64,000 nucleotides of DNA from Bacteroides sp. 51 (GTDB taxonomy: Bacteria; Bacteroidota; Bacteroidia; Bacteroidales; Bacteroidaceae), in the NCBI RefSeq assembly GCF_010500965.1, contig NZ_QVMI01000006.1, forward strand, positions 95,977-159,976, read 5' to 3'. The notes beneath the pieces are model-generated. The model saw only the letters and a program-made list of their open reading frames with translations, made no database searches and had not been told where the DNA came from. Shown piece after piece: positions 18,910 through 29,631 of this stretch (positions within the stretch are counted from its first letter, which is position 1; every line of letters begins with the position of its first letter). Made by a program: the position numbers and the translations under genes.

Positions 18910-20274
18910 TTACTTGTTTTTGAATTCCACATCCATAGCAATCCCTTTATCTCCTTGCTGATTCATCCAACTTCCCAGTTCCGTCCTCATGTGGGCAATG
19001 CGTTTGACATGCTTTTTCTCGTGGGCAAGGTTGTGCAGTTCCCACGGATCTTTTTGCAGGTCGTAGAATTCGATGGCAGGTCGCTTTACGAAACGGTTCA
19101 CGTTATCGCGTGCATCGGTATCCGTCTCTGCACTTTTTACCCAGCTTGGCCAAACGGACCGGGGATTTTCGAGGTTCATCATATGTTTCTCGAAGTAATC
19201 CGTTTCGGACGTCAGGTTTACAATCAGTTTATACCGCTTGTCCTGAATGCTGCGAATGGGGTAGGCTGTTCCTTCGGGAATATTATTATGTATACCATAA
19301 CTCCACTCCCTATGCTCCTTTTTCTTTCCGAATAGAACTTGTAGGCAGCTTTTTCCATCAATGCCCACTATTTCATCGCCACCGGCAAACTCCATCAGCG
19401 TGGGCAATACATCTTCATATTGCACGAGGGCATCGCTTGTTGTTCCGGCTTTTATTTTATCCGGATAACGGGCTATGAAGGCACTGTTCTGCCCATAGCG
19501 ATAGGAGGTCCATTTTCCGTAAGGGAACTGTGGACCTTGTTCTCCCAGAAATATAATCAGGGTATTATCCAACTTGCCTGTTTTTTCTAAGGATTGCAGT
19601 ACAGCTCCTACTTCTATGTCCAACGCTTCAATCTCTGCCAGATATGTAGCGAATAATTCCCGCGTCTGGCGATTATCCACACAGTTGGGAGGTAAGATTA
19701 CTTTATCCGGATCAAACTTGTCCGCGTTTCCCCACGTCCACGGTGCATGCGGATGAATGCTGCATACATAAAGGCAGAAAGGCTGATTATCCCGGGTCAT
19801 ATACTCTTCGATACCATCGGTGGTAAAGTCTGCGGTAGTAGAAACGCAATTCACTTCAAAACCAGGTATTTCTTCAAACTGATATACCGAAAGCGGTCGT
19901 GTATGTCTTTTCCCGGCTCTTCCTACCCTATAGCCTGCTTCGGGCAGGTAATGAGTTACGCTTTTGATATTCTTAAATGAATTCTTATGGTTTTGATACG
20001 AACCGTGCCGTGCCGGATATAATCCGGTGTACAACGAAGCGCGTATGGGTACACTCATAGCTGCGGAAGCATAATTGTTCGTCAGCCGGATACCTTCGGA
20101 AGCCAGTCGATCTATATTAGGGGTCTGTACGTTCTGCCCGCCATAGCAACCCAGCTCGCATGTGCCTAGGTCGTCGGCCATAATGACTACGATATTGGGC
20201 TTCTCCTGTGCCCACGATAACGTGGGCAACATGAGTAAGGAAAGCCCCAGGTGTCTGGAAAAGAATTTATTCAT
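18910..20274 (-). CDS. sulfatase, Ser-type (S1 family, sulfamidase-like)
   Basis: Sulfatase of 454 residues with a signal peptide ending near SWAQ. The formylglycine position is Ser74 in S-V-P-I-R (74-78), followed by ASLYTG, so it depends on an anaerobic maturase that accepts serine. ADDLGTCELGCYGG gives metal ligands; the usual DNG is replaced by GEQG, as also in the sulfatase at 31308-32726. AGKRH replaces the common GKWH. The C-terminal part with YDLQKDPWELHNLA is typical of S1 sulfatases. It starts 4 nt after the susD stop and is the first enzyme of the operon. Resemblance to heparan N-sulfatase-like enzymes is a weak hint only. Confidence 0.92.
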   Translation of the reverse strand: MNKFFSRHLGLSLLMLPTLSWAQEKPNIVVIMADDLGTCELGCYGGQNVQTPNIDRLASEGIRLTNNYASAAMSVPIRASLYTGLYPARHGSYQNHKNSFKNIKSVTHYLPEAGYRVGRAGKRHTRPLSVYQFEEIPGFEVNCVSTTADFTTDGIEEYMTRDNQPFCLYVCSIHPHAPWTWGNADKFDPDKVILPPNCVDNRQTRELFATYLAEIEALDIEVGAVLQSLEKTGKLDNTLIIFLGEQGPQFPYGKWTSYRYGQNSAFIARYPDKIKAGTTSDALVQYEDVLPTLMEFAGGDEIVGIDGKSCLQVLFGKKKEHREWSYGIHNNIPEGTAYPIRSIQDKRYKLIVNLTSETDYFEKHMMNLENPRSVWPSWVKSAETDTDARDNVNRFVKRPAIEFYDLQKDPWELHNLAHEKKHVKRIAHMRTELGSWMNQQGDKGIAMDVEFKNK

Positions 20275-20278
20275 ACGA

Positions 20279-22054
20279 TTACCACCCCGGATTCTGGTTC
20301 TGGAACGTGAGGTTAGGATTATTATCTATTTCTGTTTTAGGAATAGGGAATAAACGGAACTTATTGCGTTCACCCTGAAATTCGCATATATTCTTCAAAC
20401 CGACCCAGATAGATCCGTAATTGGGGTTCCAACGGTCATTATTCTCATTGTAGGTTGGTATTTTACGTGGGAATTTCGTTTCGTTAGCCAGCTCGGAGAA
20501 ACGGTAATCAAACATTGTTTGCTTGCCACTTGCTGCCGGAGCGGGCATACGTACTAAATCGAACCAGCGTATACCTTCGCCAACGAATTCCAGTCCCTTT
20601 TCTTTGAGAACAGCCAGGCGGAACGCGTCTTTATCGGGCACCTTACTTGCATCCAGATCAACAGGAAGTACGCGGGGCGTTTCGCCTCCGGCTTTCCGTG
20701 CCCGTATTCTCAGCTCATTGAATGCTGCAAGGGCTTCAGCAGTAGGACCATGTAGCTCATTGATGGCTTCCGCTTTGATCATATAGATTTCGGACATACG
20801 GGTAATGATCAGGTCATTTCCGTGGTTACGGCTGTCTTTTCCGTTCGGGTCAACATATTTAGCCAGGTAAGGTTGCGGTTTTGTCGCTCTGTTGGCTGCA
20901 ACAACACCTGTCGGTCTTTTCAACGGGAAAGAGAAAATCTGTTTACCATTGTTTGTGTTCAACCAACGGGTAAAGAATGATTTTTCCAGACGGTAATCCA
21001 TATCGCCTTCACCTTTCGAATAATCGGCATCTCCAAAGTATTCATAATAGAAAAATGGTTGCACCAGAATTGTATTTCCACCTTTTCCACCATTGGTACC
21101 TCCGGTATTACCGGTCACGTTAAACATGTTTTCCGGCAGAAAGCGTAATGCGAATTCTGAACCTGCAGCCGCCTGCGCACTCTTATTCGGATCGGACGCA
21201 AACTGAATCGAGAAAATGATTTCTCCGGTGTTGTTTTGCTTTTCTACGTCAAACAGGTCTTCGTATTTAGTAATCAATGAATATTCTCCGGAAAGGATTA
21301 CTGCATCACACCAGTCAATCGCATCCTGATAATACGTGGAGGAAGTCAAAACCGTTAGTTTTTCATTATCAATGTAATTCCCGAACGTCAGCGAAGCATT
21401 CGCCAGTATAGCCTGTGCTGCCCCTTTCGTTGCCCGTCCGTTTTCGTTTGCTGTAAGTGCCGATTGCAATGGTAATACCTTTTCGGCTGCCTCCAGATCT
21501 TTAAAGATCTGGGTATAAATCTCCGCAACTGAAGCTCGTGGCAGATAGAAATCGCTGTCATACGCCACTACGTCCAACCGGAGGGGCACACCACCAAAGA
21601 AACGTACCAGATAGTAATAAGCAAAGCCTCTCAGGAACTGCGCTTCGGCAAGTATCCGATAAGATAGGTCGGTTTGCTCGGGCAGACCATTGATCTTACT
21701 TTCAATGATGTTTGCCTGTCTGATCACCCGGTACATTGAATCCCAGAATTGGTGCGTATCTACGGAACTGTATGTTTTCTGTCCAAAGTTCGTAAATTCG
21801 GCAGTACCCGTATTGGTCGACGTAAAATCATCTGCACAAAGCATCATCATCATGATCCCTCCCCAGAGTTTAAAGGCAGCCGGATCGTTGAACTCTCCAT
21901 ATGTTCCTTCCAGTAAGTCTACAAGGTCTTTGTCGGTACCAAGTGCATCAACAGGCAGTGTATCATATAGCTTCTCGTCGAGGCTGCATGACGAAGCCGC
22001 GAAGACGATTGCAAGTGAAATTAATAAATGGTTGATATATTTTTTCATAATCAT
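20279..22054 (-). CDS. SusD/RagB-like glycan-binding lipoprotein (locus 5)
   Basis: Surface lipoprotein of 591 residues with lipobox AASSC (Cys about 23) followed by SLDEKLYDTLP, a classic SusD opening. The central TPR-like region includes LAEAQFLRGFAYYYLVRFFGGVPL, which is highly diagnostic (given here as its key residues AxFLRxxxYYxLxxxFGxVPL). The C-terminus has LRLFPIPKTEI and a QNPGW end. Two ATG codons are possible (22054 and 22048). It follows its SusC by 15 nt and precedes a sulfatase by 4 nt, tying glycan capture to desulfation. Confidence 0.95.
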   Translation of the reverse strand: MIMKKYINHLLISLAIVFAASSCSLDEKLYDTLPVDALGTDKDLVDLLEGTYGEFNDPAAFKLWGGIMMMMLCADDFTSTNTGTAEFTNFGQKTYSSVDTHQFWDSMYRVIRQANIIESKINGLPEQTDLSYRILAEAQFLRGFAYYYLVRFFGGVPLRLDVVAYDSDFYLPRASVAEIYTQIFKDLEAAEKVLPLQSALTANENGRATKGAAQAILANASLTFGNYIDNEKLTVLTSSTYYQDAIDWCDAVILSGEYSLITKYEDLFDVEKQNNTGEIIFSIQFASDPNKSAQAAAGSEFALRFLPENMFNVTGNTGGTNGGKGGNTILVQPFFYYEYFGDADYSKGEGDMDYRLEKSFFTRWLNTNNGKQIFSFPLKRPTGVVAANRATKPQPYLAKYVDPNGKDSRNHGNDLIITRMSEIYMIKAEAINELHGPTAEALAAFNELRIRARKAGGETPRVLPVDLDASKVPDKDAFRLAVLKEKGLEFVGEGIRWFDLVRMPAPAASGKQTMFDYRFSELANETKFPRKIPTYNENNDRWNPNYGSIWVGLKNICEFQGERNKFRLFPIPKTEIDNNPNLTFQNQNPGW

Positions 22055-22069
22055 CTACTTTTGGGGTTA

Positions 22070-25000
22070 TTAAAAAGTTACTTCAACACCGAATGAATAC
22101 ATTCTTGGCGAGGGCAGCGTACCGAAATCTACTCCGGGCTGCATATTCTTATCGCCAAACGCATTAATTGCAGGATCATAACCGGAATAGTCAGTAATGG
22201 TAAACAGGTTGGAGCCTGTTGCAAATAATCTCAGACTGGATATTGGAATGGATTTAGGCAGCTTGAAATCATACCCGATGGTAAGCGTATTCATTCTGAA
22301 ATACGAAGCATCTTCCACCATGAAGTCCGGGAAACGTTTACCCATTACGGTTGATTCGTTGCTTGGACGTGGGTATACGTTGTTACCCGTACCTTCTCCA
22401 CACCAGCGGTTATCATACGCATCTTTGAAGATATTGGTGCTTGTCTTTGCATTCATAGAGCCCATAGGCCACATGTTGAAGTTGATCAGTTCGTTGCCAT
22501 GGCTTCCCACGAAATTGGCCGATACCGTTAGTTTCCGATAGCGGAAATTTAAATTGAACCCGTATGTGAAGTCAGGATAAGGATTACCAATGGTCGTGAT
22601 GTCTTCTTCGGAAATTCTACCGTCATTGTTGGAATCTATATAGATAATATCGCCCGGAAGCGCGTTGGGTTGTATTTTAGTTGTATTTCCACTAGCGTCC
22701 GTATATGTATACTGGTCTATCTGTTCCTGGTTCTGGAAGATACCGTTCGTTTTGTATCCAATGAAAGCACCTACCACACCACCTACTTTTGCCATATGCA
22801 ACGGTTGTGAGAAGGCAAAACCTCCGTGGTTACAAAAGTTGCCTCCATACACTACATCTGTGCTGCCTAAAGAAAGAATTTTGTTATGGCTGAAAGATAT
22901 ATTCGCCCCAAAAGACAATGACATCTTCCGGGTGTTGATCGGACGGTATTTCAAATCAATGTCTACGCCACGGTTCAGGATTTCTCCGTCGTTCGTCTGA
23001 TAAGATGTATAAGAAGCCGATCCGGGAAGTTGCTTATTCAATAACAGGTCGGTGGTATTTTTCTGGTAATACTCGGCGCTTAATTCCACTTTCTGACGGA
23101 ACAATCCTAAATCGAAACCAATGTTAATCTGGCGCGTTTTCTCCCAGGTCAGTGTCGGCTTATCAAAACTGTTCACCACATATTTGGTATAAATATTCTG
23201 ATTGAATACTACGTCATTTGTACCCAATTGGGCTTGTGATGCTCCGATTCCGACATTATCATTTCCGGAGATACCCCAGCTTGCTCTTAATTTCAGGGCT
23301 GAGATTACCTTCTGGGTACTGGCCATGAATTTTTCCTCATGTACGTTCCATGCCACACCTACCGACGGGAAGAATGTCCATTTATGTCCCGGTGCCAAAC
23401 GACTCGAACCGTCATAACGGGCAGCCAGGTTCAATACATAGCGTCCATCGTATGAGTAAACCACGCGTCCTAAATAAGAAGCTAGCGCTCTTTCTTTGTA
23501 GAACGTATTGTTTTTGCCGGGGAAGTTGGCATTTCCCTGTGCGTAATATCCGAGACGGTCATCCAGGAAGCCGGTACTTTTCTGGCTGGTACCTTCGTTG
23601 TTCCATTCTTGCCACGAATATCCACCCACGGCGCTAACGCTGTGAACCTGCTTGAATGTTTTGTTGAAATTCAACATATAATCCATTACATAGTTGAAGT
23701 TCTGGTTGTCCGCCCGTGTAGCCGAACCGTCATTGAGTTGTCCCTGATACGTCTGGCGAGTCCAATATTGATTTCGTAACGTATTCACATCGTTGATACC
23801 CCCTTTAACCGAAAAGTCAAGTCCGGGCAGGATGTTATATTTCAGGGAGATATTCATAATGGTAGTTTTGATCTTCGTCTTATCGAATAGTTGTTCCCGC
23901 AAAACTACCGGATTGTTGTTCAGCGAACTTTCGTCCGACAATTCACCGCTCTCATCAAAAGGGGCATACAATGGACGGAAAGCCAGAGCCGATAGTACTA
24001 CCGAAGTCGAAAGATTACCCTGTGAGTTGGCTTGTGGAATCTGGTTCTTTTCGCTGACGTTGTAGGTAGAACGCCACGAGAAAGATAGTCTGTCCGTAAC
24101 CTTACGGTCGAAGTTCAGACGGAAACCGTAGCGTTGGAAGTTGGAATTCTTCACGATACCATTGTTATCCGTAAAACTACCCGAGAAATAGTAATGGTTG
24201 TCTTTGGTTCCTCCCGACAGAGATACCTGATGCTCTTGTGAGAAAGATGTATCATACGTCAGATCCTGCCAGTTGGTATTCGGAAGCAACGCTGCTTCTG
24301 CCGCTACATCTTCGCGGGTTTTGTCAAATGCCGTTCCATTAATTTGAGCCTGTATGGAGTCGGCTTCAAACATAAAGTCCATATACTCGGCTGTTGAGGC
24401 CACCTTTAATTTCTTAGGCAGTTCCCTGACATCACCACGGAAGGAATATTTTACGATACTTTTTCCTTCCTTTCCCGATTTGGTCTCGATTAACACTACA
24501 CCATTCGCGCCACGCGAACCGAAGATAGCGGTAGAAGAAGCATCTTTCAATACCTGGATCGATTCAATATCGGAAGGATTGATGTTGGCAAGCGGGTCTG
24601 TTGCCGGTTTCTGTGTCATCCATTCGGAGGTAGATCCGCCTGTAGAGCTGAAATCCGATTCGATAGGCTGTCCGTCAATAACATACAATGGTTGGTTGGA
24701 GCCAGTAATGGAACTTGCCCCACGTATGTTAAAGGTAATTCCCGAGCCGGGTTCTCCGGTATTCTGTATGATATTCACGCCGGACACTTTTCCCTGTAAT
24801 GCTTCACCGATAGACACGGCAGGCATTTCGAGTGTATTATCCGTTTTTACCACACTTACCGCACCCGTTAAATCGCTCTTTTTCACTGCGCCGTAGCCTA
24901 CCACCACGAGTTCATCCAGCGCTACACTTTCCTGAGCCAGCATAACGTTGATCACCGTCCGGTTACCTACTTTCTCTTCTACACCTTTCATTCCCATAAA

Positions 25001-25216
25001 AGAAAAGACGATAATGTCTTCAGGTTTCAGGTTGTTAAGTTGATAGGCACCATTCATATCGGATACTGTTCCGTTGGATGTTCCTTTCACTGCTACCGCC
25101 ACACCCGGAAGAGGATCGTTCAAGTCGTCGGTAACTATACCTTTTACTGTGTAAGTCTGCGACCATAATGGCATAGAGATAATCGCCATTAATGCTAATA
25201 GAAGGGTTTTTCTCAT
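22070..25216 (-). CDS. SusC-like TonB-dependent receptor (locus 5)
   Basis: Outer-membrane importer of 1048 residues. The signal peptide ends near PLWSQ and is followed by a carboxypeptidase-regulatory-like domain (GIVTDDLNDPLPGVAVAVKG). A TonB-box-like stretch LDELVVVGYGAVKKSDLTGAV comes next (only its first part is quoted elsewhere). The plug then contains LYVIDGQPIES and LKDASSTAIFGSRGANGV, and the barrel ends in GVEVTF. It heads the minus-strand operon of sulfatases and glycosidases and is divergent from the HTCS at 25511, whose regulon it most likely leads. The imported ligand is probably a sulfated oligosaccharide. Confidence 0.96.
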   Translation of the reverse strand: MRKTLLLALMAIISMPLWSQTYTVKGIVTDDLNDPLPGVAVAVKGTSNGTVSDMNGAYQLNNLKPEDIIVFSFMGMKGVEEKVGNRTVINVMLAQESVALDELVVVGYGAVKKSDLTGAVSVVKTDNTLEMPAVSIGEALQGKVSGVNIIQNTGEPGSGITFNIRGASSITGSNQPLYVIDGQPIESDFSSTGGSTSEWMTQKPATDPLANINPSDIESIQVLKDASSTAIFGSRGANGVVLIETKSGKEGKSIVKYSFRGDVRELPKKLKVASTAEYMDFMFEADSIQAQINGTAFDKTREDVAAEAALLPNTNWQDLTYDTSFSQEHQVSLSGGTKDNHYYFSGSFTDNNGIVKNSNFQRYGFRLNFDRKVTDRLSFSWRSTYNVSEKNQIPQANSQGNLSTSVVLSALAFRPLYAPFDESGELSDESSLNNNPVVLREQLFDKTKIKTTIMNISLKYNILPGLDFSVKGGINDVNTLRNQYWTRQTYQGQLNDGSATRADNQNFNYVMDYMLNFNKTFKQVHSVSAVGGYSWQEWNNEGTSQKSTGFLDDRLGYYAQGNANFPGKNNTFYKERALASYLGRVVYSYDGRYVLNLAARYDGSSRLAPGHKWTFFPSVGVAWNVHEEKFMASTQKVISALKLRASWGISGNDNVGIGASQAQLGTNDVVFNQNIYTKYVVNSFDKPTLTWEKTRQINIGFDLGLFRQKVELSAEYYQKNTTDLLLNKQLPGSASYTSYQTNDGEILNRGVDIDLKYRPINTRKMSLSFGANISFSHNKILSLGSTDVVYGGNFCNHGGFAFSQPLHMAKVGGVVGAFIGYKTNGIFQNQEQIDQYTYTDASGNTTKIQPNALPGDIIYIDSNNDGRISEEDITTIGNPYPDFTYGFNLNFRYRKLTVSANFVGSHGNELINFNMWPMGSMNAKTSTNIFKDAYDNRWCGEGTGNNVYPRPSNESTVMGKRFPDFMVEDASYFRMNTLTIGYDFKLPKSIPISSLRLFATGSNLFTITDYSGYDPAINAFGDKNMQPGVDFGTLPSPRMYSFGVEVTF

Positions 25217-25254
25217 GTGCTTTCGTTTTTAGTTAAATTAATGAGTTAACGGTG

Positions 25255-25262
25255 CAAATATA
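25255..25262 (-). promoter_or_regulatory. candidate -7 promoter box for the locus 5 susC
   Basis: On the minus strand this reads TATATTTG, matching the Bacteroides -7 consensus TAnnTTTG, 38 nt before the susC start codon. A TTTG lies further upstream (25288-25291), but the 25-nt spacing is longer than the usual 19-21, so only the -7 box is proposed. Confidence 0.4.
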
Positions 25263-25510
25263 TAAGGGAAGGTGTGTTCATCACCTGCAAAATGGTTCCG
25301 GATAGGGGTACGTATGTTCATCTGTAATGGGGGTGGAAATGGTTAAGTGTTTTTCTTTAGTACAATCGTTTATAAAAGTAACACGTATGTTTAAAATATG
25401 CGCTACGGAGGCGTTAAAATACCGCATTCTTTCTTAATATATTGATCGGCCTGCTTTTTTTTATTTATTTTGTATGTGCCTTGTTATACTAAATCTAATA
25501 CTGTAAGCGC

Positions 25511-28500
25511 ATGTCTAAAGGTAGAATCTTCCTCTTTACCCTTTTTGCTTTCTTCATGTTTCTACAAGGAGCCGCAAAGGTGGATCGTAGTATCCGGTTT
25601 TCTCATCTCACCAATGATCACGGATTGCCCGGTAATGCTGTTTATTCCATTTGCCAGGATCATAAAGGATTTATATGGATTGCCACGAAAGGCGGTTTGT
25701 GTAAGTACGATGGCAAACAGGTTACGGTATATGAAACAGAGATGGAGCCGGGGAAGCACATTTCCGGAGGCCAGATTCGTTATGTATATGAAGACCGGCA
25801 GCAAAGGCTTTGGGTGGTTACACGCAGGGCGGTAAACATATACGATAGAGACAAGGATATGTTCAGGTTTGTGGGCGATGAAGAATTATCTGTGTTCCGG
25901 CAGATGGTTTGCCAGAATCAGGATGGCACAGTTTATATTGCAGGGTCTAAGCTACTGACTTACAACGAAGATAAGAAAGAACTCGAACTTTACTATCGCA
26001 ATGAGGGCGAAACCGTAGGTGGAACAATCAGTTCACTTACGCATGACCAGTCGGGACAATTGTGGATGGGAAAGGTGTTCACCGGACTCATGTGTTTACT
26101 CCCGGATAAAGGTACCATCGAGCATTACAGGCATAACCCGCAGAATAAAAATTCACTGATCTCTGATAAAATAAGAGTACTCTTTACCGACCGGAAGGAT
26201 AATATCTGGGTTGGTACGGAAGATAAAGGGGTGTGTTATTATGACCGGCAGACCGGCCAGTTTATGCGGGTGGAAGGGTTTCCTTCTGTTTGTGTACGCG
26301 CTTTTGCCGAAGATACGGATGGAAACTTGTGGATAGGTTCAGAAGATGGACTCTACATTTACTATCCGGATACGGGTAAGCTGACAAGCCATAGACAGAA
26401 TTATAATGATAAATCTTCCCTGAGTGATAATGCCATTTATACCATTTTCCGCGACAGGGAAGGCAATATGCTGGTGGGCACCTACTTTGGGGGAATCAAT
26501 ATTTATTCCAGTTCTTTCAAACAGTTTTATTATTATGACTATGGCTACTCGGACGAGTTTCTTTCCGGTAAAGCGGTGCGCCAGATTACAGGAAATGGCG
26601 ATGGTAACCTGTGGATTGCTACCGAAGACGGTGGCTTGAATTATTACGATCATGCCCGCGAGAAGTTTGTTCATTTTAAGTCCGAGAAGGGAGTAAACAG
26701 CATATCTTACCACAATGTACACTCTTTATTGCTCGATTCCCGCGATAATCTATGGATAGGTACGTATCTGGGCGGACTGAATAAATATGATTTAAAGACC
26801 CGAAAGTTTACCCATTATACTACCGCCGAATATCCTAACCTGATTGTCAACAATATATTCTCCCTTCTTGAAGATCGGGACGGCCAGATCTGGATTGGGA
26901 CTACTTCGGGGCTTACCATTTTCAATCCCACTACCGGACGCTTCCGGAAGTTCCAGCCGGACATTATCGGCAATAAAGCTGTCGATCATTTGTTCGAAGA
27001 CTCGGATGGCGATATCTGGATTGCTACCCGTACCCACAGCGTGTTTTGCTATGATAAATCAACGGAGAAGTTGCAGAACCACTCGTATCATCCTTCCGGC
27101 AACCGGATACCGGACAATTATATCAACTATATCTATGAAGATTCGGCTAAGAATATTTGGCTGGGTACGCATGAAGACGGTTTATGCCGGTATAATAAGA
27201 AAGAGAATGCGTTCAGGGTTTTCACCAAAGAAGACGGTTTGCCTTCCAATACTATTTTCGGTATGGTTGAGAGTACGCCTGGTGAACTATGGATCAGTAC
27301 CAATAACGGGTTGAGTTGTTTAAATACGCGCGACTATACGTTTTCCAATTACTCCGTCAGTGAGGGGTTGCCTAATAAGCAGTTCAATTATAATTCGGTG
27401 TATAAAGAAAAGGATGGCATGCTTTATTTTGGAACAATCAACGGTATGATTGGGTTCTATCCTGAGCAAATTCATTCCGATCAGAATGTGGCAAAGGTGG
27501 AACTTACCAGCTTTAATATTATGGGCAAGTCGGTCAATCCGAACGATCCGGATTCTCCTTTATCAAGGAATATTGAAGAGGTGGATGAGATTGTGTTAAG
27601 GTATGATCAGGCTAAGTCCTTTTCTTTCGATTTCACGGTGCCTACCATCAATCATCCCAACAGTACGTTCTATGCACTCCGGTTTGCTTCGGACAAAGAT
27701 TGGAGTTATATCGGTGCGCAAAACCATGTGACGTATGCCAATCTGCCTTATGGCGAGTACACGCTTCATATCAAAGCGGCCTTCAATAATAAATGGACAG
27801 GAAGCGAACCGGTGCGAACCATTAAGATTCAGATCAAACCTCCGTTCTGGAAATCTACGGTGGCTTATTTCATTTATGTGCTTCTGGCGGTAGGTATTTT
27901 GTTCCTCCTTTATCTGTTTATGAAAAAGCGACAGATGGAGAAAAACCTGATCTTATCCGAACGCCTTGAAAAGGAAAAGATAAGGGAAATCAATACCTTG
28001 AAACTGAGTTTCTTTACCAAGATTTCTCATGAATTGCGAACTCCGTTGAGTCTGATTCTGCTTCCGTTGCAATCATTGTTGGACAAAAAAGCGTTTAAGC
28101 CCGAAATCCAACCCAAGATGAAGATGGTGGCCGATAATGCCCGGCGCATGAATAACCTGATTGAAGAACTAATGTTGTTCACCAAGATAGAAACCCGGCA
28201 GGAGAAGATTCGCGTAAAGAAAGGGCAGTTACTCGATTTTATTCAAAGCATTGGCGAACGCTTTGGTACATTGGCCGAAGAGAAGGGACTGGATTATGAA
28301 ATTGATATCCGGGAAACGGAAGAAGATGTTTGGTTTGCCCCCGTGAAGGTAGAGAAGATAGTATATAACCTCTTGTCGAATGCTTTCAAGTATACCAACC
28401 AGGGCAAAATCACTTTGCATGCTCATTACGAAAAAGATGAAGCGTTTACCTGGCTGAACCTGATTGTTTCGGATACGGGTATGGGTATATCTCCCGAAGA

Positions 28501-29572
28501 GAAAGATAAGATTTTCGATAATTATTATCAGGTAAACGACTTTATAAAAAGCAAAAAAACAGGGTTTGGTATCGGCCTGGCGCTTGTTCGCGAATTGGTG
28601 ATGCTTCACAAAGGAAGCATTGAGATAAACAGTGAGCTGAATAAAGGAAGTGACTTTATGATCAGGCTCAATGTATCTCCCGAAGCTTTTGCCGATGATG
28701 AAATATCCGATAAAGATGCGGATGAGCAATTTATGGAAGATTACAAGTACATTGCTGTGGAAAAGGAAGTTGAACGATCAGAAACGGAGAACAGCATTTC
28801 GAATGAAATCTCCAATAAGCAATATAAATTACTGCTGGTGGAAGATAATGTGGAGCTGCTGAATGCATACGAAGAACTTTTTAAGGATACGTATACCATC
28901 CTGACCGCTATCAACGGAAATGAGGGATATGCAATGGCTCAGAAGTTCCAGCCCGATCTGATCATTAGCGATGTGATGATGCCCGAAATGAACGGATATG
29001 AATTGTCGCGCAAAATCAAGTCGCGGATTGAAACATCCCATATTCCTCTGATCTTGCTGACTGCTAAAACCGGCGATGAGGCGCAACTGGAAGGGCTTAA
29101 ATGCGGAGCCGACCTTTATGTGGAAAAACCGTTCCATCCGGCTATTATCATGAAACAGATATCGAATCTGATTTCGACAAAGGAGAATCTGAAGAAGCTG
29201 TATGTGGCAAACAAGATAGAAGTGGCGGATATTAAAACGAATGAACGGGATAAAAAACTGATTGAAAGTATTGAACGGTTTATTATCCAGAATCTCGATA
29301 ACGATGCTCTTTCATTGAATGATATCCTCAAAGAGATCGGTATAGGAAGAACACTGCTGCATTTAAAACTAAAAAATATCGTGGGACTTTCTACGACGGA
29401 GTTTATCAATAATGTACGGTTGAAGGAATCATTGAAATTTCTGAAAGAAGGGAAGAATATATCGGAAGCGGCGTATGCGTCAGGATTCTCTTCGCCGAAT
29501 TATTATTCCCGTTGTTTCAAGAAGTTCTTTGGTATGTCGCCTAATGAATATATGACCAAAGGATCAAAATGA
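25511..29572 (+). CDS. hybrid two-component system regulator (HTCS), divergent to susC
   Basis: A 1353-residue inner-membrane sensor and transcription factor in one chain. A signal peptide is followed by a periplasmic double beta-propeller of Reg_prop repeats (WIATKGGL, WIGSEDGL, WVGTEDKG and so on, to about 690). A Y_Y_Y domain comes next (about 700-775), then a membrane helix (about 783-805). The histidine kinase has phospho-acceptor His840 in SHELRTPLS and an ATPase domain with DTGMGI and GFGIGLAL. The receiver domain begins at about 1105 with Asp1154 in SDVMMPE, and the AraC-type DNA-binding domain is C-terminal (ASGFSSPNYYSRCFKKFFG). It is transcribed away from the sulfatase operon across a 294-bp shared promoter region, the usual position for its regulator. 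It probably binds a mono- or oligosaccharide released in the periplasm. Confidence 0.96.
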   Translation: MSKGRIFLFTLFAFFMFLQGAAKVDRSIRFSHLTNDHGLPGNAVYSICQDHKGFIWIATKGGLCKYDGKQVTVYETEMEPGKHISGGQIRYVYEDRQQRLWVVTRRAVNIYDRDKDMFRFVGDEELSVFRQMVCQNQDGTVYIAGSKLLTYNEDKKELELYYRNEGETVGGTISSLTHDQSGQLWMGKVFTGLMCLLPDKGTIEHYRHNPQNKNSLISDKIRVLFTDRKDNIWVGTEDKGVCYYDRQTGQFMRVEGFPSVCVRAFAEDTDGNLWIGSEDGLYIYYPDTGKLTSHRQNYNDKSSLSDNAIYTIFRDREGNMLVGTYFGGINIYSSSFKQFYYYDYGYSDEFLSGKAVRQITGNGDGNLWIATEDGGLNYYDHAREKFVHFKSEKGVNSISYHNVHSLLLDSRDNLWIGTYLGGLNKYDLKTRKFTHYTTAEYPNLIVNNIFSLLEDRDGQIWIGTTSGLTIFNPTTGRFRKFQPDIIGNKAVDHLFEDSDGDIWIATRTHSVFCYDKSTEKLQNHSYHPSGNRIPDNYINYIYEDSAKNIWLGTHEDGLCRYNKKENAFRVFTKEDGLPSNTIFGMVESTPGELWISTNNGLSCLNTRDYTFSNYSVSEGLPNKQFNYNSVYKEKDGMLYFGTINGMIGFYPEQIHSDQNVAKVELTSFNIMGKSVNPNDPDSPLSRNIEEVDEIVLRYDQAKSFSFDFTVPTINHPNSTFYALRFASDKDWSYIGAQNHVTYANLPYGEYTLHIKAAFNNKWTGSEPVRTIKIQIKPPFWKSTVAYFIYVLLAVGILFLLYLFMKKRQMEKNLILSERLEKEKIREINTLKLSFFTKISHELRTPLSLILLPLQSLLDKKAFKPEIQPKMKMVADNARRMNNLIEELMLFTKIETRQEKIRVKKGQLLDFIQSIGERFGTLAEEKGLDYEIDIRETEEDVWFAPVKVEKIVYNLLSNAFKYTNQGKITLHAHYEKDEAFTWLNLIVSDTGMGISPEEKDKIFDNYYQVNDFIKSKKTGFGIGLALVRELVMLHKGSIEINSELNKGSDFMIRLNVSPEAFADDEISDKDADEQFMEDYKYIAVEKEVERSETENSISNEISNKQYKLLLVEDNVELLNAYEELFKDTYTILTAINGNEGYAMAQKFQPDLIISDVMMPEMNGYELSRKIKSRIETSHIPLILLTAKTGDEAQLEGLKCGADLYVEKPFHPAIIMKQISNLISTKENLKKLYVANKIEVADIKTNERDKKLIESIERFIIQNLDNDALSLNDILKEIGIGRTLLHLKLKNIVGLSTTEFINNVRLKESLKFLKEGKNISEAAYASGFSSPNYYSRCFKKFFGMSPNEYMTKGSK

Positions 29573-29631
29573 TGATTAAAACTGAGTACAAGCAATTAAA
29601 ACCGGATGGAAGTGAATATCTTACCGCCCAC

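Noticed and set aside
18885-18941. Longer N-terminus for the Cys-type sulfatase starting at 18941
   Set aside because: The extension overlaps the preceding gene and disrupts the signal peptide; the ATG at 18884 gives a normal one.
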